From Glaciozyma antarctica PI12 (taxonomy: Eukaryota; Basidiomycota; Microbotryomycetes; Kriegeriales; Camptobasidiaceae), in contig KZ627150.1 of the NCBI GenBank assembly GCA_002917775.1, positions 250,052 to 314,051 on the forward strand: a DNA stretch of 64,000 bases, written 5' to 3'. A program made the position numbers and the translations under genes. Every line of letters begins with the position of its first letter. The first letter of the stretch is position 1. Shown here in pieces: positions 54,312-64,000 of this stretch. The notes below the pieces were generated by a model that was not told where the DNA came from, ran no database searches, and saw nothing but the letters and a program-made list of their open reading frames with translations.

Positions 54312-55751
54312 CTAAAGTTCCCTCAACGTCGCACCCTCCTCATCCACCTCGAGCGCCAACCACTCGACCTCGATCCCTTCCTCCTTCCACAGCGTCTTGA
54401 TCGCATTCCCCACCGCGCTCATCTGCGCCGTAGGTCTCACGGCCCCTAGCGTGATCTCCGAATCGTCCGTCGTGATCGTGCCGTCGATGACGGGAGTTCC
54501 GGAGCCGTTCGAGACGAGGGCGAGGATGGTGGGACCGGCGCCGGAGAGGCAGATTCCTAAGAGACCGGGGTGCGTCGTGGGAGTCATGCTGTTGAGGATC
54601 TTGGAGAGTCCGGGGATCTAGAAGTGGAGGAAAAGGAGTTGCGAAGGTCAATTTATGCGTTTTGAGAAGGCGATGTGATGGCGTTTGGCTCGACGTGTGC
54701 TTGAAAGGAGAGGTCTGCTCGAAAACAAGGAGAACGAGAACGGGAAATAGAAAAGGAAGCGCGACTCACAAGTCCTTCGCGCCAGGGCTGGTGGACCTTG
54801 TCGCGCATCGCTTCCCAGATGACGTTGGGATCGGGCGTTTCTGCTCCGAGCGACGCAGTCAAGACGGCGAGTCGTTGAAGGTTGAAGACCTGCGCATCGT
54901 CAAGTATCAGCTCAGCTCCGACGAACCCCCAAACGAGCTTCGCAAACTCACCACGTCCGCGCGCGAGTAGCTATCCGGCAACGCTCCCCTCGCCTTGGCG
55001 GTCTCGACCTCGAACTTGGGTACAACGACGAGCACTCCGATCCCCTTCCCAAAGCCGTACCGTACATGCCTGCCAACGCAAACGGGCGGCTGAGGTGGCT
55101 CCTCCTGTCCGGGGAGGGGAGGTCCAGCGTCGACGGGGTAGGCGGGGAGAACTTCTGCGAGCGGGATAGACGCGGGCGAGAGTTCTGAGGGGTCGAGAGT
55201 GCGGAGGAAGGAGCCCGTGAAGCCTCCGACGAGAGCGGCGGTGATGTTGTCGGGGTGACGCTCGACCATGAGGGCGTAGTCCTTGACGCGCTCCTCTGAG
55301 AGCTTGAGATCTCCGAGGGCGGAAGCGAGGAGGACGCCTGCGACGACGGCGGAGGCGGAGGACCCGAGACCGCGGCCGAAGGGGACCTGGTTGACGATGT
55401 CGACGTTGACGATGGCGGAGGGGAAGGAGAGGTGGTGGGAGAGGAGGACGTAGAGCGCCACGCGCGTGATGAGGTTCTTGTAAGGGTCGAGAGGAGCTTC
55501 GCCCGCGCCTTCGCCCTTGTAGCTGAGGATGACCTTGCTCGAGGAGGAGGGAGTGAGGGTGACGTTGAGGGTGAGGTGGAGCGAGAGCGCGAGTCCTAGG
55601 ACGTCGAAGCCGGGTCCGATGTTGGCGGAGGAGGCGGGGACACGAATGATCCACTGCTCGAGGGGCTGGTGAGCTGGGAATCCCTCTGGGAGAGCAGCCC
55701 TGAGTGAATGCGTACCTTGCGTTCGCCGGTGGGAGCAGAGGGAGCGACCAT
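54312..55751 (-). CDS. THR1: Homoserine kinase
   Basis: Phosphorylates homoserine in threonine synthesis; GHMP-family kinase. The start is MVAPSAPTGERK at 55751, and the next exon reads PLEQWIIRVPASSANIGPGF. The ATP-binding loop is NQVPFGRGLGSSASAVVAGV. Also seen: SEERVKDYALMVERHPDNIT, AALVGGFTGSFLRTLD, FEVETAKARGALPDSYSRAD, and the C-terminal GLLGICLSGAGPTILALVSN. Stop after EEGATLREL. An insert rich in Pro/Gly (PPLPGQEEPPQPP) is specific to this lineage. All exon junctions keep frame. Confidence 0.94.
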
Positions 55752-56617
55752 GATGCTGGATAAGCTAGTTGTGGTGTTCTAGTGGATAGATATCTGCACG
55801 AGAGTGCTAGTTAGCTTTCTCTGTTCATCCGTACTCGTCGTCTTCCCTCGAAAAGCCGCACCTTTCGGGAGCAGATGATGCTGTTTCTGAACGGAGTGGA
55901 AGGAGGTCAGCTACGGCTCCCGTTCAGTTGTGTGGTGATAGACTGTTCGCGCCAGTACTTCAGCACGCTCGTCGACCTGCAGGAGCGTGCGGTGTGCCGC
56001 ACCCAGCCCCAGAGCTTGCCACCGTCCTCTCGTCGTACTAGCAGCGGTTCCCACCCCCAACGCTCGCTTCCAGCTCCATCCTTGAGCTATCTCGCCTGAA
56101 AACGCACACGCCGACTCACTGGATGCAAGTCTTGATGATCCTGAGCTGCCGAAGGAGTGGGAGAGGCGAGGGAAGGAAAATGGGTGGGTAGGCGGCCTGT
56201 GGAGCTGCAACGAGCGCTTCGGCGGAAAGGAAGAGGGAGCAGGTTGGTGTAGAGCGGCTGTGGAGCTCTGTGGTCGCCTCGGTCGCGTGGTGGTGTTGGG
56301 AGAGGTGCTGAGGAGGAAGGAGTGAGTCAAAGGGGTGTAGCTGAGAGCGCAGAGTTTGATCCCAGCGTTTTCGACTCCGCGGATCTCTTCTCGTTCTCGT
56401 TTTGCTGTTTCGGATAAACGAACGATCCTCCGCGACGTGAGGTCGATACGCTGCCCCTTCAATCCCTTGACACATTCTCAGTTGTAAAAAACCTCAGAGA
56501 TATATAGAACAAAGGGAGCTCACGGTCCTCTACCAGGGCTGGCCCAGCAAAAGGTGGCTCTATCCCTCTCTCTCCTACCGTACACTCCGAGCTGCTCACG
56601 GAACGCACACAGTACTA
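55752..56617. other. Gap between THR1 and the second MYND gene
   Basis: About 870 bases. A 183-codon open frame on the minus strand (55911-56462) is Ser/Pro/Arg-rich and shows no family features or clear splice partners; I do not call it a gene. The region should hold both divergent promoters. Confidence 0.4.
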
Positions 56618-57732
56618 GTGAGCTCATCTCTCGTGCGCAGCTGCCAGGCACTAACTTGGGCCGTGACAGTGTCGTCCCAGCACTCCCACCTCACCTACTA
56701 CGCCGCTTGTCGCGCTCCTGTGGGAGCAGGGACCCCCTCCCGTCGTTTGGTCTGCTCCGTTTGTCATACGGTATCGTACTGCAGCGCCACATGCCAGGTG
56801 AGGTCGTCGCTGCCTTCTAGAGACCTTGGGCTGACGCCGCCTGCGAGAAGCTCAGAAGAAGCACTGGCGCCGGCACAAGCAGTTTTGCGGCACTTCCGTC
56901 GCACTACAAGACGAGCTGGACGAAGGATCCCTCGCCTATCCTCACGATCGCGTCGTCGCGCAAGAACTAAGCCGTCCGAGGCTCGATTTGCCGCCGTCAA
57001 GCTGCAAGGAGGAAAGGACCCCGAGGCGTGCTGGCAAAACCTCGTTTCGCAGGAAGCTCTCCTCGACGAAGCCAAATCCCTCAACACCCCCGCACGAGCT
57101 TTCCACTTTGGCTACTACCTCGTCGTCCCCGCCCGCGACGTCCTCAGCAAGACGTTCGGATGCTCTATCACCAACCACGTCGACCCGAACTCCTTCGAAT
57201 CCCTCCTCCCCCTCCTCGGATCGCAAGCTCAACTCGAATTGGATCGGGCAGCTTAGCACTTCGCTCGCCGAGTCGCGGTACGGGCGTTTCGTCAACCTTG
57301 ATCGAGAAGATCTCATCGCGTCCGAAGGGATGGATCGCGTCGAGGAGCTCGAGGATAACTTCCTCGCCGAAAGGTTGACCAAGATGCGGGGTTCAGCTCC
57401 CTGCCCATCTCGAGGAGAAATTCGACCAACTCAGCCTGGAGCTGCTCGCCAAGTTTAAGGAGTCTCGAGCCCTTTTCGACAGTATTGGGATTGGAGCCGA
57501 TTCCGACGCGGTTCTTGAGTTCACGCTGGATATGCTCAAGAGATCCTTGCTTTCGGCGGACGAGGGTAACTCAACGGTGCGTTCTTTTCGGTTTTTTTGA
57601 GCAGGGCTGTGCGGCGGCTAACGTGCCTGTTGTTGTGCGCAGGGAGCTACTCAGGATGCGAGAACATCTGCCCGGGATGCGGAGCAGCGTGTCTCGAATG
57701 GGGGAGGGAAAGCGAAGGGAGGCTCGAAGTGA
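56618..57732 (+). pseudogene. Second MYND-finger gene with several frame breaks
   Basis: Starts MSSSLVRSCQALTWAVTVSS. The zinc finger reads RRLVCSVCHTVSYCSATCQ and, after an intron, KHWRRHKQFCG. Further coding pieces: LQDELDEGSLAYPHDRVVAQ, EARFAAVKLQGGKDPEACWQ, ALLDEAKSLNTPARAFHFGY, YLVVPARDVLSKTFGCSITN, GQLSTSLAESRYGRFVNLDR, LPAHLEEKFDQLSLELLAKF, DAVLEFTLDMLKRSLLSADE and an exon ending GGGKAKGGSK. The pieces are in order and on one strand, but at least three one-base shifts are needed (near 56965, 57230 and 57390). The N-terminal Cys pair of the finger seems to read Tyr-Ala-Ala-Cys. This is either decay of one MYND paralogue or several consensus errors. It has the same kind of damage as the MYND gene at 33808. 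Confidence 0.55.
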
Positions 57733-57915
57733 GGAGGAGGAGAGGGGTCCGCGGATTCGCAACTTTGCTCCACTTTGTAGTTCGTACTCGACGTGCGTGG
57801 GCTTGAGAGTCGAGAGAGAGAGTATCAGAGCACATAATTCTCCTGCAAACCTCGCTCCTCACTCCTCACACTCAAAACGCAACTCGACTCAAACCAACAA
57901 AATCTCGCAATCCCC

Positions 57916-59709
57916 CTAAATCCTCGCGTACTCGCTGAACTCGCTGAACTGCTCTTGACCGCATCCGTATCTTTCTGCGTAATTCCCCTGCACTCAACCG
58001 CATGGTTGTACCCCAACCTCGAACGACCATCAGCTCCGCCAGCCTTGAAGAAGCTCGGTCGCTTGAGGATCGTGACGACGCAAGATCCACCTGCTCCTCG
58101 TTAGCCCCGCTCACTCAGCGTAAGGGAAGAACTTACCGAGACCAAGGTTGTGCGCCATGGCGTAGGCCTCTCGTCCTCCGGCACCAGGAACGACGCGAGG
58201 GTCCTGCATCTCTCCCGCCCAGCCCCTAAGCTGGTGGCAGAGGTAGAAGGTCATTCCGAGCCCGGTCGCTCCGAGAGGGTGTCCCTGCGACACTCTCGTT
58301 AGTCGCCGCTTGAGGAGCGAGAACGACTGGACGTACCTTGGATTCGAGACCGCCGCTCGGGTTGATGACGAACTTGCCGCCGAAAGTGTTGTCGCCTGCA
58401 CGAACGAGCTCGTGTGCTTTTCCGGGAGCGGAGAGGCCGAGGGCGTCGTAGACCAGGAGCTCGTTGGCAGCGACTGGGCGAGAGGAGCGTCAGTTTGCAG
58501 TTTCGCAAGGACGAGAAATGGGACGAACAACAGTCATGGAGCTCGATTACGGAGATATCAGCTGGCTGGACACCAGCTTGAGTGTAAGCCTGCTTGGCGG
58601 CGATGCGAGTCATGTCGGCCTGCCGTAAAGTGAGAAGTCAGCGAGAGAAAGGGAGCGAGGAGAACGAGGGACGCACGCCAGTCAATTCGATGGGGCTGCG
58701 GTCGTCGAAAAGGTGAGGCGAGTCGGTCGCCATTCCCTGTCCGACAATCTCGATCGCCTGGTTCTCCAGTCCGTGCGAGCGAACAAAATCCTCAGACGCG
58801 ATGATAGCGCAAGCTCCGCCGTCGGAAGTAGGGCAGGCCATGCCGCGAGTGAGTTTGTCGGTGACCTTCTTGTCGGCGAGGACTTGCTCGGTCGTCATCG
58901 CGTTTCGGAACTGACTGTACGGGTTGACTACGCTGTGTTGGTGGTTCTTCGCGGCTGCAAAGTGCGAAGTTCGTCCGCGACATTCAGGAAGGAGGAGCGA
59001 CGAGACGCACCGATGGCAGCAACGTCGGTCCAGGTAGCTCCGTAGCGCTGGCAGTACTCCTCGGCTCCGTTGGCAAAGATCTGAGCGGCGAAGGGTCCTG
59101 GGGTGACGCCGACGACCTCCTTCGTGAGATCAAGCGTCTTGCTGAGGGGATCGACGCGGTCCTTGAAGTTGGAAGCGAGAGAGCCGGGGTTCATCTTCTC
59201 GAATCCGACGGCCATCGAGCACTCGTTGACTCCCGTGGCGACGTTCTGGCGAGCAAGGTAGAGCGCCGACGAGCCGCTGTTCGTGCGAGACGGTTAGCGA
59301 CGGCGCAGTGTGACCACGTAGAGCTCGAGACTTGCGTGCTGCAGTTGTTGTTGACGTTGACGATAGGGATGCTGGTCATACCAAGGGCGTAGAGACCACG
59401 CTGCCCGCAAGCGCTGTCCTGAGGAGCCCGTAGCAGTCAGCTCCCTGTCCATCTCCGTCCCGCCGACCGACTCGCTCCGTAAACATATCCTGCAAAGGCA
59501 CTCTCCACTTCATCATAGTTGGCTCCAGCATCGAGCAGAGCCTTCGTAGCAGCCTCGGCGCAGAGCCTGGATAGTCAAGGAGTCAGCGATGGTCCCCCGC
59601 GCTGAGAAGGCCCTGTGCGCACTCGGGGTAGTCAACGCGGCCGCGAGGCCTTTCGAAGGCCGTCATTCCTACGCCCACAATGAACGTACGGCGGAGTTGA
59701 GGAGGCGCC
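57916..59709 (-). CDS. SCPx-type thiolase (sterol carrier protein 2 thiolase family)
   Basis: Peroxisomal-type 3-ketoacyl-CoA thiolase. Starts [20 protein letters not shown] at 59709, then [40 protein letters not shown] (the reactive Cys), [60 protein letters not shown] (the HDCF motif), [20 protein letters not shown] (the GHPxG motif), and the last exon [19 protein letters not shown] and [20 protein letters not shown]. The printed frame then runs on to a stop at 57825. One frame over, the sequence ends [10 protein letters not shown] then stop at 57916, a typical ending for this family. I used that end, which needs one more base after DAVK. Confidence 0.87.
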
Positions 59710-61083
59710 ATTTGATGCGTTGGAGGTTGGAGGTTGGAGGTTGGAGAAGAGTGCGGGGGGTTGCGGGGAGGGCGGAGGGCTGTTGCGGCGTTAGTGCTAA
59801 GCTCTAGAGGGAGGATACAGCCTTTGCAGCCTTTGCAGGGCTTGTCACTCACCTTGGTGGTCGACGACGGTGCGGAGACAAGAATCGGAGCCGGTCAAGC
59901 CGAAAGAGAAGGAACGGGCTCGCTTCTCTCAGTTGCCGAGCGAGCAGGCTCGAGTAGGATTCCTAGCGGCCAGCGTGGAGTTAGGCTACACCAGAGGCGG
60001 GAGCTTGTCTGAATGGACGCAAGTAGGAAAACAGCTCACCAGGGCGTGGTCTCACCGCCGACCGCGCTCGTTGAAGCTGCTGGTGAGAGGCGAAGACGCC
60101 TTCAAGAGCACATTTACGTGAGTACCTTTGTCTCCCTCTCGACCCAGTGTAGCTTAGCTGACGCGGTTGTCAAGGAATGAGGTGGGCGTCGGAAAAAGAG
60201 GCGAGGAGGAGGACGAAGCTGAGGTAGCGAGGGGGACCGAGATCCGCGAAGCCGATTTCTGAGATTTGTGCTCGCATCGCATTCCCAGAACTGTGGACGG
60301 TCTCGCTAATCGAGCTGCCACTAATCGAGCTGCCAGAAGACATTTGGTCAATCTCTTGACGTGAAAGTCGGAAGCGGAGGTAGAAAAAGGACAAGCAGCG
60401 CGACGAAAGCGGCGAGCCTTCGCACGATCTGCTCGTGCTCTCCTGGTCGTTCGTCGAGACGGTGGAGGGAGGCGAGGGGTATTTTGTGCGTGATTCTCGG
60501 ACTACAGGAGTCTTAGTGGCGCTGCGGACACAAATACGAGGTTAGCAAGCGAAACGACGAGGGTCTCGGACACCGGGCGCGGTGGTGGCTAACAAGAGGG
60601 ATTGCGGTGGGCGCTCTGGGGACTCAAGCAGATGGGTAGCTTATATAGAGCTCAGAGACACGGGGAGAGAGGAGAAGCGTTGGAGTAGTGCGAAGGAGGG
60701 AAAGCTGTGGAGGAGCACCACCCGCGGATCTCGCAGTCACCTCCTTCGAATTTCGCTCTTCCCTCCTGAATTTTTTCGACAAGTCTTTACGAACCTCCAA
60801 TGTTATAGGCGGCTGTTCTCGAACGTCGCCGTAGCTTATACCAACCGCACTCCGAGGAGGAAGCGAAAGATTCGCCTCAACCTTGGCCGTGAACTTGACC
60901 AACGCCCTCGAGCCCCGAGGAGAGGACGTCCTCTTCTTCTCCTCCCCTCTGCTTGCTCTTTAAACTGGTACTGCGCGCGAACGTGTCTCTCCGATGCTGC
61001 TTCTGGCCGTGCAGAACGTCGTGAGTTGAAGCTCTCCTCTCACTCTCGCTCCTCCGCTCACCCCAGCCATTGCTCCTCTCGAG
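59710..61083. other. 1.4 kb region between the thiolase and the phosphomutase-like gene
   Basis: No firm gene. A tandem repeat gttggag x4 lies at 59720-59750, just upstream of the thiolase ATG. An 83-codon frame at 59870-60121 and a 57-codon ATG frame on the minus strand (60170-60343) are possible but unsupported. Inside the latter, ggcagctcgattag occurs twice in tandem. Both flanking genes point away, so this is their shared promoter region. Confidence 0.4.
59720..59750. repeat. Short tandem repeat, unit gttggag, four copies
   Basis: Four consecutive copies with no mismatch, 11 bases upstream of the thiolase start codon (minus strand). Probably in the leader. Confidence 0.85.
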
Positions 61084-62565
61084 ATGCTCGCGCCAGTCTA
61101 CTTTGCTGCTTCCTTCCTAGCGCTTGGAGCCAGTCCTGACATCGTGGAAGCAACCAAGCTGGTCGCTCACAAGACGCACGTGCTCACGCCGACGAACTAC
61201 ACCGTGGTCCCCGACCGTGAGGCGCTTCGCTCGTTCCCTCGAAGGCTTGCTGATCCTCTGTCTTTCTGCAGTCTTTATTCAGGTTTGCAGAACGACCAGA
61301 ACAGCTTGAGATACAGCCACTGACGCTGCCTTCGCCACAGGACTCCCCAACCTTCAACCCGGTCGGATACAACGTCTTCAACGATTCGTTCGGCCTACTC
61401 GACAAGTCTGCGTCTCGTTGGAACAAGTTCACCGCCCATATCGACAACCTTAACGCCAAGGCCGACAAGCACACGGCGTACAAGGTCGTCTTCATTGCCC
61501 GCCACGGACAGGGATACCACAAGTTCGCTCAGTCTCGAGCTTTCAAGCCATTGACTGGACTGACGAGGTTTATTATAGCGCTGCCGAGACGCAGTACGGA
61601 ACCCCTGCCTGGAACTGTGAGCTCAACCTGCTCGAATCGTGCCCCAGAAGCGAGCAGTGACGAATCCAACGCACAGGCAAATGGAGCTTGCTCACGACCG
61701 ACGGCAACATTACCTGGGGACCTGACGCGAAGCTTACACCCGCTGGTATTGCCCAGGCCGAGCTCGTCAACGCTGCCTGGAAGCAGGAGCTCAAGGCCGG
61801 AGTTCCGCTCCCTCAGGTCCTCTACTCCTCTCCTCTTAGTCGCTCGGCTTCGACCCTCAGCATCACCTGGAAGGATATTCTCATCAAGCACGGGATGAAG
61901 CCTATCTTTAAAGAGGGCCTTCGGTGCGCCCTTTTTCGCAGCTTGATCTTCACCGACGACTGCTGACCTCGCAACTGCAGCGAATCCATCGGGCTCCACA
62001 CCTGCGACTTGAGGGACAGCAAAAGCTACCTCCAGAAGGCTTACCCGAGCTTCATCTTCGAAACGCCCTTCTCCGAGCACGTTCGTCCCTCCCCTCCCCC
62101 TCTCGCCGTTCTCCCACTCACTTCGCTTCACAGGACCAACTCTGGGACGCTACCTACCAAGAATCAGCCGCACAAGAAGCTCTACGTCTCCAGCAGCAAC
62201 TGAATCAAGTCCGTTCTACCCATCCTAGCTCTTCGCACAGCCTAACCCTCGTCCAGATCTTCGCGACCGATCCTTCGACCTTCATCTCCATTACCGCTCA
62301 TTCAGGCGTCATCAACGCGTTTTTCACCGCGATAGGACACAACAAGTTTTCAGTGCAGACCGGGGGATTGGTCCCCGTTGTCATCAAAGCGGTTGGGGGC
62401 GTTCTCGTCGCTCGTCCTTCGCCGAACTTGAGCTGACGCCTAGCGCAGACATCCCAGCGCGACGAATGCGCCTCTTGTGGGAGGGCAGAGTCAGACGGCA
62501 CCGGCTTGTACGGCGACGGCGAGGAAGATTCGGTGAAGGAGGACTCTGGCTTCCTTACACTGTAA
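61084..62565 (+). CDS. Histidine-phosphatase / phosphoglycerate-mutase-like protein (Pmu1-type)
   Basis: Branch-1 histidine phosphatase fold. Starts MLAPVYFAASFLALGASPDI, a hydrophobic head that may be a signal peptide. Exons 61084-61216, then an 11-base exon at 61272-61282, then 61341-61522, 61579-61616 and onward. The catalytic block is VVFIARHGQGYHNAAETQYG (Arg-His-Gly), then TTDGNITWGPDAKLTPAG, VLYSSPLSRSASTLSITWKD, HTCDLRDSKSYLQKAYPSFI, and a late catalytic His in FISITAHSGVINAFF. The end is acidic (LYGDGEEDSVKEDSGFLTL). This matches the Pmu1 group, whose substrate is unsettled. True glycolytic mutase lacks this layout. Confidence 0.83.
61272..61282 (+). other. Eleven-base microexon in the Pmu1-like gene
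   Basis: The sequence tctttattcag joins VVPD and SPTFNPVG as LFIQD. Intron 61217-61271 and intron 61283-61340 each have a ctgat or ctgac branch site. Without this exon the frame fails. Confidence 0.75.
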
Positions 62566-62664
62566 TTCTCTCTTCTCAGTACCGCGCAGCACGTGAGAGC
62601 GGCCGGCCCTTCCACACAATGCTGCATAATCCCTCGCTACCAAACACAAACATCCCTTCCCCAT

Positions 62665-64000
62665 CTACGCCCCATCGATCCGCTCGACTTCAAACAGGAC
62701 GAAATCGAAGTACTCCCCCTCCAACACCGTCGCGTACTCTCCCACCGGCGCCTCCTCGTCCGTCCCCTTCGCCGCCTTCGTCCTCCGCGCGACGGGAGAG
62801 ACGATCTTGAAGTGGTCCGTGAGCTCTGCGACGAGTTTGGTCGCTTGCTTGGGTTCTGGCTGTGCGGGAGTTAGCGAGGGAGGAAGGGAGAGGGGGTGGG
62901 ACGGACCTTGATGATCATGCCGAAGTAGTGCGCGGGGAGACCGTAGCGTAGGACGCTTTCGACGTAGGCGCGGACGATCTTGAGGTGGACGAGGACTTGG
63001 AAGATCTCGGAGAAATTGATGCGCGAGAGGCGGAGGAGGTCCGTCTGGTGTGAGAGTTAGCGTGGGGTACGGGAGGGGGAGGGAAGACGTACCCAGAGCT
63101 CCTTCTCTTGTACTTCCAAGGCCGCGAGCTCGACGCGCTGCTTCTCCATCGCCTCCTCGTCGTAGGTGAAGTCTCGCACGATGAATCTGCGTCCTCGGTT
63201 AGCCCTGTTCGCTAGGCATCAAGTGGGAAGAGGAACGTACTTGTTCTCGCGACACTTCTGTGCGAACTCGTCTCGAACTCGACGGAAGATGGCGACGCTG
63301 AACAGAACAAAGTCCTCGTCCGAGGCGAGTTTGCTGTCGAGGAGTCGACATGGGTCAGCAAGGAACCTGCGAGATGAGATAGAATGCGCACGTTGAGGAT
63401 CTGGGGACGACCATCTGCGATAGCCGCTCGTAGCTCATCTCCCATTCCTTGACCGAGTTCCTGAGGAGGAGGGAGAGGTCAGCGGGGGTAGGACACCGCG
63501 CAGGCTGGGACGCACTTTGGCACAGCAACGAGGACCGTCTCAAGGTACTCTGACTCGTTCGTCCCAGCAAAGTCCTCGGCGGATACTACATCTGCCAGAC
63601 TCCTGATTGAGAGGTTCCCCCTGCGAAGCACGAAGGGTCAGCTCCAGCTCAGCTCCAGCTCCCCGCCATTCCTCCGGCCAGCGATCGAACGCACATCTTC
63701 TTCCTTGCTGCAGCAGATAGCTGTCCCTTGACCAGCATGTACTGCGCCGTCTTGTTCCTCTGGGCATTCTCAATGCTCGTAACCTCCTTGACCAGCACCT
63801 CGACCACCTCCGTCAAGCTCTTGTTCTCCGTCCTGTACTTGCTCCGGTTCCACTCCCACCGCTTCTCCCCCGGACCCTGAGGGAACAGGTAATCGAGGTA
63901 CGGCCGGCCGTCGTCGATGACGAGGTGGGAGCTGAGAGGGGAGGAGCGGTCGGCGATGCCTGCGACGGTGGAGGGGGCGATGAGGGAGCGGATCGTGTCG
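62665..64000 (-). CDS. VMA5: V-ATPase V1 subunit C (partial, 5' end outside the window)
   Basis: Peripheral-stalk subunit of the vacuolar proton pump, needed for V1-V0 coupling. The part present runs from DTIRSLIAPSTVAGIADRSS (right edge) through FPQGPGEKRWEWNRSKYRTE, NAQRNKTAQYMLVKGQLSAA, SLADVVSAEDFAGTNESEYL, KEWEMSYERLSQMVVPRSS, VRDEFAQKCRENK, FIVRDFTYDEEAMEKQRVEL, LLRLSRINFSEIFQVLVHLK, YVESVLRYGLPAHYFGMIIK and an end at FDFVLFEVERIDGA. These are hallmarks of subunit C. At least seven short introns are present and keep frame. The N-terminal exons are missing. Confidence 0.94.

Noticed and set aside
55911-56462. 183-codon minus-strand frame
   Set aside because: Begins without an ATG, is Ser/Pro/Arg-rich, has no splice partners and no recognisable domain.
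60170-60343. 57-codon ORF as a small protein gene
   Set aside because: Begins with ATG but lacks conservation evidence, and its N-terminal repeat comes from a short tandem duplication. Left as a possibility only.

Overview
The window is nuclear DNA of a high-GC basidiomycete yeast, most likely a red yeast of the Sporidiobolales (Rhodotorula, Rhodosporidium or Sporobolomyces). Evidence: almost every gene is cut by many introns of roughly 50-80 nt with donors gtgcgt, gtacgt or gtgagt, a gctgac or gctaac branch site and a cag acceptor. Genes are packed on both strands with gaps of a few hundred bases, and there is an exon-junction-complex Y14 gene. I found no transposon, virus-like element, CRISPR array, rRNA or recognisable tRNA. 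Exons were joined by eye from splice signals, reading frame and family conservation, so exon ends are inferences.

Layout. 0.4-16 kb: ubiquitin-S27a fusion, ERG26, a class 3 lipase, threonine aldolase, arginase, Y14/RBM8A, a mitochondrial-type J-protein, the SWI/SNF-RSC subunit Ssr4 and a P-loop polynucleotide-kinase-like protein. 16-33.7 kb: a coiled-coil protein, BRAP2/ETP1, ARP9, lanosterol synthase ERG7, phosphomannomutase SEC53, RPL30, TAF10, Pol III subunit RPC4 and an unknown membrane protein. 33.8-46 kb: a MYND-finger gene with broken frame, two adjacent genes for disordered low-complexity proteins, V-ATPase assembly factor VMA12, RPB4, a SET-domain protein and a 1,030-residue membrane protein with alanine/serine repeats. 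46-64 kb: a CON7-like zinc-finger factor, exosome RRP4, a G1 cyclin behind a 2.1 kb gene-poor stretch, homoserine kinase THR1, a second frame-broken MYND gene, an SCPx-type thiolase, a Pmu1-like phosphomutase/phosphatase and, running off the right edge, V-ATPase subunit C (VMA5).

Shared themes are housekeeping ones: sterol synthesis (ERG26, ERG7), V-ATPase (VMA12, VMA5), transcription and chromatin (Ssr4, Arp9, TAF10, RPB4, RPC4) and RNA handling (Y14, RRP4, RPL30, S27a). Nothing looks like an operon or biosynthetic cluster.

The most unusual locus is 36701-38270. It is a gene of about 13 exons whose eight internal exons all have lengths divisible by three and all sit in phase 2. Each encodes a variant of an Asn/Ser/Gln-rich segment with Ser-Tyr-Gly motifs, giving a 300-residue prion-like protein whose start codon appears to be split by an intron. 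Next to it on the same strand lies a Gly/His/Gln-rich disordered protein.

Data quality matters here. There are two N gaps, one flanked by a 299-base duplication, and several conserved genes are interrupted by single-base frame breaks that look more like consensus errors than decay.
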